Of a stretch of DNA of 64,000 nucleotides, positions 58,579 to 64,000 are shown piece by piece. A program made the position numbers and the translations under genes. The first letter of the stretch is position 1. The number at the start of each line of letters is the position of its first letter. Origin of the DNA: Haloactinospora alba. GTDB lineage: Bacteria; Actinomycetota; Actinomycetes; Streptosporangiales; Streptosporangiaceae. Location: NCBI RefSeq assembly GCF_006717075.1, contig NZ_VFQC01000001.1, forward strand, positions 2,341,501-2,405,500. Reading direction: 5' to 3'. The notes beneath the pieces are model-generated. The model worked only from the letters and a program-made list of their open reading frames with translations. It had not been told where the DNA came from and searched no databases.

Positions 58579-59033
58579 GCCTGCCCCACCTCCCGGTTGA
58601 CCACGGAGGCGATCTCCTCCGGGCCGCTCGCAGCGCGGATCTCGTCCCGGAAGGAGGCGTGGACGAGTTTGCGGGCCAGGGTGGACAGGATGTTCATGTG
58701 CTGCTCGCCGCTCTCCGGGGCGGCGATGAGGAAGACCAGCTGCGCCGGACCGTCCGGCCCCTGGAAGTCCACACCGTGCGGTGTGGTCGCGACCGCGAGG
58801 CTCGGGGTGCGCACGTGCGCCGAACGCGCGTGCGGCAGCCCGACCTGGCCGGGCATTCCCGTGGCCAGTTGCCCCTCACGTGCCGCCACGTCGTCCAGGA
58901 ATCCCTCGGCGTCGGTGACGCGTCCCTGCGCGTGCAGCAACCGCACGAGGTGGCGGATGACCTCCTGCCGGTCGGTCAGGTCCAGTTGTGGCGCGACAAG
59001 GTCCGCCGTGGTCAGTGGGGATGGGTCGCTCAT
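58575..59033 (-). CDS. PTS fructose-specific IIA component
   Basis: A 152-residue cytoplasmic IIA protein of the mannitol/fructose family. The phospho-acceptor His68 lies in GQVGLPHARSAHVRTPS. It takes phosphate from HPr and gives it to IIB of the permease gene downstream. ATG 59033 is chosen because AAGGAG lies about 8 nt upstream; GTG 59039 overlapping the fruK stop would be too close to it. It is tightly coupled on both sides (2 bp after fruK, 4-nt overlap with fruA). Confidence 0.9.
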   Translation of the reverse strand: MSDPSPLTTADLVAPQLDLTDRQEVIRHLVRLLHAQGRVTDAEGFLDDVAAREGQLATGMPGQVGLPHARSAHVRTPSLAVATTPHGVDFQGPDGPAQLVFLIAAPESGEQHMNILSTLARKLVHASFRDEIRAASGPEEIASVVNREVGQA

Positions 59034-59035
59034 GG

Positions 59036-59983
59036 TCACAGCTCCTTGATGGGAAGGGTGGGCGGAAGGTCGGTGCGGACGTCGACGGCCGCGGTGTCGA
59101 CGTCCGCGGGGCCGGGGACCGTCGTTCCGGGTAGCTCGACCGCGGCGCGCCCCCACGCCGCGGCGTGACGCAGACGTTCCCGCGGCGGGTGGTCCCCGGC
59201 GAGGTAACCGGCCAGCGCGCAGTCGCCGGCGCCGACCGTGCTGCGGGGGCTGCGGACCGCTCCCCCGGCCCATTGGCTCTCCTCGGCGGTCACCCGGAGC
59301 ACGCCGTGGCTGCCGAGCGTGGCGAGGATGACGCCGTTGCCCCGCCGGATGATGTGGCGTGCCGCCGTGACCACCTCACCGACGGTGGGAAGCTCGCGTC
59401 CGGCGAGTTCCTGCAGTTCCTCGTGGTTGGGTTTGATCAGGTCGAAACCGCCCCGCTGCGCTGCGGCACGCAGGGTTTCCCCGGAGGTGTCCAGGGCGAT
59501 GGGGACGTCGTGCTCCGCGGCTATGCGCGCGAAGCGGGAGTACAGCTCCTCCGGTGCCCCGTCGGGCAGGCTTCCGGCTGCCACGAGCCACTGGGGGGAC
59601 CGGTCCAGCGCCGTGTCGACGGCATCGCAGAGAGCGTCGGACTCGGCCGGGATGAGGGCGGGTCCGGGTTCGTTGATCTTGGTGGCGGTCCCGTCGCTCT
59701 CGACGAGCGTTATGTTGCTGCGGGTGGGTGCCTGGCTCGGCACGGTTGTCGTGGTGACACCACAGGCGGACAGCAGCTGCGCGAGTTCGCTGCCGGCCGA
59801 CCCGCCGCTGGGCAGCAGGGCCAGTGCGGCGTGTTCGTGGCGGGCCAGCGCCCGGGCGACGTTGACCCCCTTCCCCCCGGGGTGGGCGTGGGTGGTGTGG
59901 GACCGCGCAACCTCCCCCCGTTCCAGTCGGGGTAGTTCCAGGGTGCGGTCGAGGCTGGGGTTCGGGGTGACGGTGACGATCAT
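59036..59983 (-). CDS. fruK: 1-phosphofructokinase
   Basis: A 315-residue PfkB-family sugar kinase that turns fructose-1-phosphate into fructose-1,6-bisphosphate. Seen: MIVTVTPNPSLDRTLELPRL, the substrate motif HPGGKGVNVARALA, and the C-terminal catalytic STVGAGDCALAGYLAGD with its conserved Asp. ATG 59983 is chosen because these diagnostic residues start directly after it; an upstream frame extension has no support. It lies 67 bp after the levanase gene and directly before the IIA gene, so it is inside the operon. Confidence 0.93.
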   Translation of the reverse strand: MIVTVTPNPSLDRTLELPRLERGEVARSHTTHAHPGGKGVNVARALARHEHAALALLPSGGSAGSELAQLLSACGVTTTTVPSQAPTRSNITLVESDGTATKINEPGPALIPAESDALCDAVDTALDRSPQWLVAAGSLPDGAPEELYSRFARIAAEHDVPIALDTSGETLRAAAQRGGFDLIKPNHEELQELAGRELPTVGEVVTAARHIIRRGNGVILATLGSHGVLRVTAEESQWAGGAVRSPRSTVGAGDCALAGYLAGDHPPRERLRHAAAWGRAAVELPGTTVPGPADVDTAAVDVRTDLPPTLPIKEL

Positions 59984-60050
59984 GCGGTCCCGCCCCGCAG
60001 CACGCGGCGTAACAATGGTGACCTTTCCTCGGGTGGGGTTCCGTCCGTCA

Positions 60051-61616
60051 TCAGTCCAGTTCGTGGACGCACAGTGACTCCACACGCACCTCCCCCTCCT
60101 CAGCGAAAAGCCGCACCTGTTCCCCGTCCTCGTCGGGGAACACCAGGTCGCTCAACACGGCCTCGCCGGAACCGCCGAACGCCTCGACACACGAACGGTC
60201 CACCACGATCCGCATCCGGACCACGTCGCCCTCCGGACGCAGGCTCATGGTGTGCACCGCCGGGAAGGCGGGTTCGACCTCGGCCCGGCCGTGCGCGGTG
60301 CGGTCGAGGAACATCTCCTCCCGGTCGGGCCGGTAGCCGACGCGGGTGCGGCAGTTCGCGCCGGCCAGCACCTCCACACCGAAGGAAAGGGCGCTTTGGA
60401 GGCGGAAGACCACGTCGATGTCGAGGGCGGTTCCGCGGGTGATCCGCTCGTTCCGGCCCTCTTCCACGGTGCCGTGCCACCGCCGCCGGACGGTGCGCCG
60501 CCGTTCGAGCTCGTCGACGGGCCGCTGGGTGAGCCGGTACCCGGCTCCGGTGCCGGTCAGGCCGAGCTGGCGGGGCAGGGTCATCGCTCCGCGCCAGGGC
60601 GTGGTGGGGACGTCGCCGGCGTAGTTCCAGTTGCTCATCCACGCGACCCACAGCCGCCGCCCGTCCCGGTCGGGAACGTCGGACCACGACTGCGCGGCGT
60701 AGAAGTCGGAACCCTCGTCCGCCCAGAGCACCCGCTGCGGTGGCCCGTCACTGGTGAAGGCGGTGCCGTCGAAGTCCCCGGTGAAGTACTGCACGGCCGA
60801 CCCTCCGGCGGGTCCGCCCGGGTTGATGCTGACCACGAGGACCCAGCGGGTGGTATCCGGGTCGCTGTCCACCGGAAGCTCGAACAGCTCGGGGCACTCC
60901 CACACCCCGCCGTGCGCGCCGTGCTCGGAGCCGAAGTCGCTGACGTGCTCCCAGTCCCGCAGGTTCGAGGAGCGGTAGAACATGATGCGGTCACCAGCGG
61001 CGAGCATGAGCACCCACGCCCCCGAGGGGTCGTGCCGGATCACTTTCGGGTCCCGGAAGTCCGGGATTCCCGGGTTCGGGATGACCGGGTTCCCCTCGTA
61101 CTTGGTCCAGCTTCGCCCCCGGTCCGCGCTGTAGGCGACGCTCTGGTGCTGCTCCTCCCCCGCGCTGGTGTAGAACGCGACCAGACCGGCCCCTCCGCCG
61201 AAGAACCCGCTGGTGTCGTCGTGGTCCACCACGGCCCCGCCGGAGAAGATCTCGCCGAGCTCGTCGGGTTCGAGAGCGACCGGGAGTTCCTCCCACCGCG
61301 TCAGGTCATTACTGACCGCGTGGCCCCAGCTCATGTTGGCGTGGTCCAGGCCTTCCGGGTTGTGCTGGAAGAACAGGTGGTACTCGCCGCGGAAGAACAC
61401 CAACCCGTTGGGGTCGTTGATCCAGTTGCGCTCCGGTGTGAAGTGCAGCAGTGGACGCCACCGCGCGGTGGTCCGCTCCTGGGCTAGGGCGGCGGCGGAG
61501 GACGGGGGAAGGAACGCGCCCGTCAGGGCGAGCCCGACCAGGGTTCCGGTTCCGCCCAGGAAACGCCGCCGGCCCACGCCGGAAGCCCGGGGGATGTCAC
61601 TGTGTCGCGGTTCCAA
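60051..61616 (-). CDS. secreted GH32 beta-fructosidase (levanase/inulinase/sucrase type)
   Basis: A 521-residue glycoside hydrolase family 32 enzyme. The N-terminus has a twin-arginine signal (GRRRFLGGTGTLVGLALTGA) ending near ALA-Q, so it is exported folded. Catalytic residues are Asp68 in NWINDPNG (nucleophile), DFRDPKV (transition-state Asp) and WECPELF (acid/base Glu). It cleaves beta-fructosyl bonds in levan, inulin or sucrose. The TTG at 61616 is accepted as start because AGGAGG lies 5 nt upstream. Its product fructose would feed the PTS genes just downstream. Confidence 0.9.
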   Translation of the reverse strand: MEPRHSDIPRASGVGRRRFLGGTGTLVGLALTGAFLPPSSAAALAQERTTARWRPLLHFTPERNWINDPNGLVFFRGEYHLFFQHNPEGLDHANMSWGHAVSNDLTRWEELPVALEPDELGEIFSGGAVVDHDDTSGFFGGGAGLVAFYTSAGEEQHQSVAYSADRGRSWTKYEGNPVIPNPGIPDFRDPKVIRHDPSGAWVLMLAAGDRIMFYRSSNLRDWEHVSDFGSEHGAHGGVWECPELFELPVDSDPDTTRWVLVVSINPGGPAGGSAVQYFTGDFDGTAFTSDGPPQRVLWADEGSDFYAAQSWSDVPDRDGRRLWVAWMSNWNYAGDVPTTPWRGAMTLPRQLGLTGTGAGYRLTQRPVDELERRRTVRRRWHGTVEEGRNERITRGTALDIDVVFRLQSALSFGVEVLAGANCRTRVGYRPDREEMFLDRTAHGRAEVEPAFPAVHTMSLRPEGDVVRMRIVVDRSCVEAFGGSGEAVLSDLVFPDEDGEQVRLFAEEGEVRVESLCVHELD

Positions 61617-61688
61617 TGTCTCCTCCTGGGGGTGAGGGGATGGGGACGCCGGCTGGCGGGTCGGCCCGGCCGGACGCGTGCTGGTTAC

Positions 61689-62450
61689 TCAGGCGACCGA
61701 CACCTCGGTGTCGGCGCGTTGCAGTTCCTCCCGCGCGTGCTCGTCCAGTCCGCTGTCGGTGACGACGGTGTCGACCTCCGAGAGAGCGGCGAACCGACTG
61801 AACTGGTCGTCTCCGTACTTGCTGTGGTCGACGAGCAGCACCCGCCGCCGGCAGGCGCGCACCATGGCGGCCTTGACGGCGGCCTCGGCGGGCTCGGGGG
61901 TGGTACCTCCCCCGCTGACCGAGAACCCGTTGGCGCCGAAGAACCCGATGTCGACGGTGAGTCCGTCCAGCACGTCCAGCGCCCAGGACTCCACCGAGGC
62001 CAGCGTGGTGCCGCGGACCCGCCCTCCCAGCAGGTACAGGGTGCAGTTGGCCCGCGCGCAGAGCTGGTTGGCCGCGGGAAGCGAGTTCGTCACCACCGTG
62101 AGCTCCCGGTCCTCGGGCAGCAGCCGGGCCAGGCGGGCTGTGGTCGTTCCGGCGTCCAGCAGGACCGTGCCGCGCGTGGGCAGCAGGTCCACCGCCGCCC
62201 GGGCGATGCGTTCCTTCGCCGCGGCGTTGGTCTGGTCCCGCGTGGCCACGCCGGGCTCGAAGTCCAGACGCTCGACGGGGATCGCACCGCCGTAGACACG
62301 CCGCACCACACCCTGGCGTTCCAGTGCGCTCAGGTCCCGCCGGAGCGTCTCCGGTGCCACACCGAACTCCTCGGCCGCGGCCGACACGTCGATCCGCCCG
62401 TCACGCCGCGCCCGCTGCGCCAGCATCTGCCTCCGCTCCGCGCCATGCAT
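61689..62450 (-). CDS. DeoR-family transcriptional regulator of the fructose cluster
   Basis: A 253-residue DeoR/GlpR regulator. The N-terminal helix-turn-helix is IDVSAAAEEFGVAPETLRRD followed by LSALERQGVVRRVYGGA; the C-terminal sugar-phosphate sensor domain has LLDAGTTTARLA and FFGANGFSVSGG. Such proteins usually sense fructose-1-phosphate or fructose-1,6-bisphosphate. ATG 62450 has GGAAGGA upstream. It is the first gene of the minus-strand cluster and is divergent from ptsI. Repeated TTGTT..GCC motifs lie in the shared promoter. Confidence 0.9.
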   Translation of the reverse strand: MHGAERRQMLAQRARRDGRIDVSAAAEEFGVAPETLRRDLSALERQGVVRRVYGGAIPVERLDFEPGVATRDQTNAAAKERIARAAVDLLPTRGTVLLDAGTTTARLARLLPEDRELTVVTNSLPAANQLCARANCTLYLLGGRVRGTTLASVESWALDVLDGLTVDIGFFGANGFSVSGGGTTPEPAEAAVKAAMVRACRRRVLLVDHSKYGDDQFSRFAALSEVDTVVTDSGLDEHAREELQRADTEVSVA

Positions 62451-62477
62451 GCCCGTTTCCTTCCGATTAAATCTGTG

Positions 62478-62505
62478 TTGTTGCCTGATTCTGCCTTGTT
62501 TTGCC
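62478..62505. promoter_or_regulatory. candidate DeoR operator repeats
   Basis: TTGTTGCC (62478-62485) and CTTGTTTTGCC (62495-62505), two related direct repeats in the 101-bp region between the divergent DeoR and ptsI starts. DeoR-family proteins often bind such T-rich direct repeats. Confidence 0.45.
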
Positions 62506-62551
62506 AGAGTTGTCATCCAGGTCACAGAGAAAAGCACGAGGAAGGGACTCC

Positions 62552-64000
62552 ATGCCCGTGGAAACAGCAGAACGGGTCCCCGCACCGGGACAGCGCCTGC
62601 GCGGTGTCCCGGTGAGCCCGGGCCGCGCCTTGGGACCGGCCGTCCGGGTAGCCGACCCTCCGGCCGAACCGGGCCCCGCTCCAGCGCCGGAGGACCCCGG
62701 TGCCGAGGCGGCACGCATCCGCCCAGCGGCCGAGGCCGTCTCCCGCGCGCTGCGGGAACGGCCGGCGGCCACAGGGGAGACGCGCGCGATCCTGGACACC
62801 ACGGCGGCCATGGCCAGCGATCCCGCGCTACTGGCGGAGGCGGAGAAGGCCGTCACCGAACGCGGGCTGCCGGCCGGACGGGCGGTGCACGAGGCGGCCG
62901 GGTACTTCGCCTCGACACTGGCCGCGAGCGGCGACTACCTCGCCCAGCGCGCCCGGGACATCCGCGACGTCCGCGACCGGATCATCGCCGAGCTCGCCGG
63001 GGAGGCCGCTCCGGGAGTACCGGAGATCACCGGTCCCAGCGTGCTCGTGGCCCGGGACCTGGCTCCGGCCGACACCGCTGACCTGGACCCCTCCCTGGTA
63101 CTGGCACTGGTGACGGAAGAGGGCGGCCCGACCAGCCACACCGCGATCCTGGCCCGGTCGCTGGGGATACCCGCGGTCGTCGCCGCACCCGGTGCCGCCG
63201 GTGCCGACGTCGCGGGTGCCAGCGTGGACGGCGAGACGGGAGAGGTGGAACTGTTGGACCACGCCCCTCCGGCCGCCCCAGCGGCCCGGCCCCGTCCCGA
63301 CCACCAGGTCGCTGCGGGCGCAACGGCCGACGGCCACCCGGTCGCCCTCCTGGCCAACGTCGGCTCCGCGGCCGACGCCCGTTCCGCTGCCGATCTCGGG
63401 ATGGCGGGCTGCGGGCTTCTCCGTACCGAGTTCTGCTTCCTGGAGGCCGCGACCGAACCCGACGAGGACACGCAACGGGCCGCCTACCGGGAGATCCTGG
63501 CTCCGCTGGAGGGAAAGCCGGTCGTCGTCCGCACCCTGGACGCCGGTGCCGACAAACCCTTGCCCTTCCTCGACATGACCGGCGAGCCGAACCCCGCCCT
63601 GGGGGTGCGCGGCCTGCGTCTCGCCGCGGACCGCCCCGGGCTGGTGGAGCGCCAGTTGGCGGCGATCGCCGGCGCGGCGGCGGACACCGGAGCGGAGGTC
63701 GCCGTGATGGCTCCCATGGTGGCCACACCCGAGGAGGCCGCCTGGTTCGCCGAACGCGCCCGCGCCGCCGGCCACCCGCGAGCCGGGGTCATGGTGGAGA
63801 CGCCGGCGGCGGTGATGTCGGGGCCCGACCTGCTCGAGGCGGTGGACTTCCTGAGCGTCGGAACCAACGACCTCGCGCAGTACATGTTCGCGGCGGACCG
63901 GTTGTCCGGTTCCCTGGCGAGACTGAACGACCCGTGGCAGCCCGCGTTGCTGCGGGCCGTCGCCGAACTCGCCCGCGCCGGCCGGGACCACGACAGTTAC
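62552..64000 (+). CDS. ptsI: PTS enzyme I, phosphoenolpyruvate-protein phosphotransferase (partial at right edge)
   Basis: The first 483 residues of enzyme I, which moves phosphate from PEP to HPr; the gene runs off the window with the C-terminal 70 or so residues missing. Seen: GVPVSPGRALGPAVRV start, active-site His at about 196 in TEEGGPTSHTAILARSLGIPAVV, the swivel region ending ASVDGETGEVEL, and the PEP-binding barrel with GLLRTEFCFLE, VVRTLDAGADKPLPFL, PMVATPEEAAWF and SVGTNDLAQYMFAADR. GGAAGGG lies upstream of ATG 62552. It is divergent from the DeoR regulator and pairs functionally with ptsH. Confidence 0.93.
   Translation, partial: MPVETAERVPAPGQRLRGVPVSPGRALGPAVRVADPPAEPGPAPAPEDPGAEAARIRPAAEAVSRALRERPAATGETRAILDTTAAMASDPALLAEAEKAVTERGLPAGRAVHEAAGYFASTLAASGDYLAQRARDIRDVRDRIIAELAGEAAPGVPEITGPSVLVARDLAPADTADLDPSLVLALVTEEGGPTSHTAILARSLGIPAVVAAPGAAGADVAGASVDGETGEVELLDHAPPAAPAARPRPDHQVAAGATADGHPVALLANVGSAADARSAADLGMAGCGLLRTEFCFLEAATEPDEDTQRAAYREILAPLEGKPVVVRTLDAGADKPLPFLDMTGEPNPALGVRGLRLAADRPGLVERQLAAIAGAAADTGAEVAVMAPMVATPEEAAWFAERARAAGHPRAGVMVETPAAVMSGPDLLEAVDFLSVGTNDLAQYMFAADRLSGSLARLNDPWQPALLRAVAELARAGRDHDSY

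Overview
The window is about 70% G+C, rich in GTG starts, and carries gene families typical of filamentous actinomycetes: DUF397/DUF6879/XRE-DUF5753 modules, NB-ARC-TPR proteins, a SARP regulator, and UvrA-like and HelD-like ATPases. I infer a Streptomycetales/Streptosporangiales-type actinomycete, perhaps Nocardiopsaceae. No rRNA, tRNA or integrase gene was seen.

Layout. 1-2 kb: the tail of a LysR-type regulator, then a winged-helix regulator divergent from an alpha/beta hydrolase. 2-31.3 kb: a complete type 2 BREX (Pgl) phage-defence locus on the minus strand, transcribed in the order pglW, pglX, [island 2], pglY, pglZ, [island 1], brxD, brxHI. Island 1 (5.6-10.6 kb) holds a coupled APH-like kinase, Pol-beta-type nucleotidyltransferase and zinc-ribbon protein, plus an XRE/DUF6879/DUF397 module. 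A shared AGTCT-N6-AGTCT repeat lies upstream of both transcription units. Island 2 (17.7-23.0 kb) holds a second XRE/DUF397/DUF6879 module, two small proteins and an NB-ARC-TPR (NLR-like) ATPase. 31.6-39.1 kb: a second NLR-like gene divergent from pglW, a two-gene operon with a GT-B-like protein, and a SARP-NB-ARC-TPR regulator.

40-49 kb: an MFS efflux pump behind a terminator-like hairpin, a hypothetical protein, a divergent SDR/TetR pair with two TGGC/GCCA operator candidates, an orphan Cas6 preceded by one CRISPR-repeat-like hairpin, and an AraC/VOC/UvrA-like cassette. 49-56 kb: aldose 1-epimerase, an IS5-family element, an Excalibur lipoprotein, a CsaA-like tRNA-binding protein, an OmpA-family lipoprotein and a HelD/HelR-type ATPase. 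56.7-64 kb: a fructose/levan system (ptsH, fruBC-type permease, IIA, fruK, secreted GH32, DeoR regulator) divergent from ptsI, which runs off the right edge.

How the genes work together. The BREX core has every expected catalytic motif and is probably functional. The two islands sit at intergenic points of the BREX operon, have lower G+C than the core, and are built around the same XRE/DUF6879/DUF397 module. The best candidates for something undescribed are the kinase-nucleotidyltransferase-zinc-ribbon cassette, with its apparent shared operator, and the NLR-like ATPases with a short N-terminal VQAG-IHG motif. In the right-hand region, the secreted GH32 enzyme would release fructose from levan, inulin or sucrose, the PTS would import it as fructose-1-phosphate, FruK would make fructose-1,6-bisphosphate, and the DeoR protein would control both promoters.
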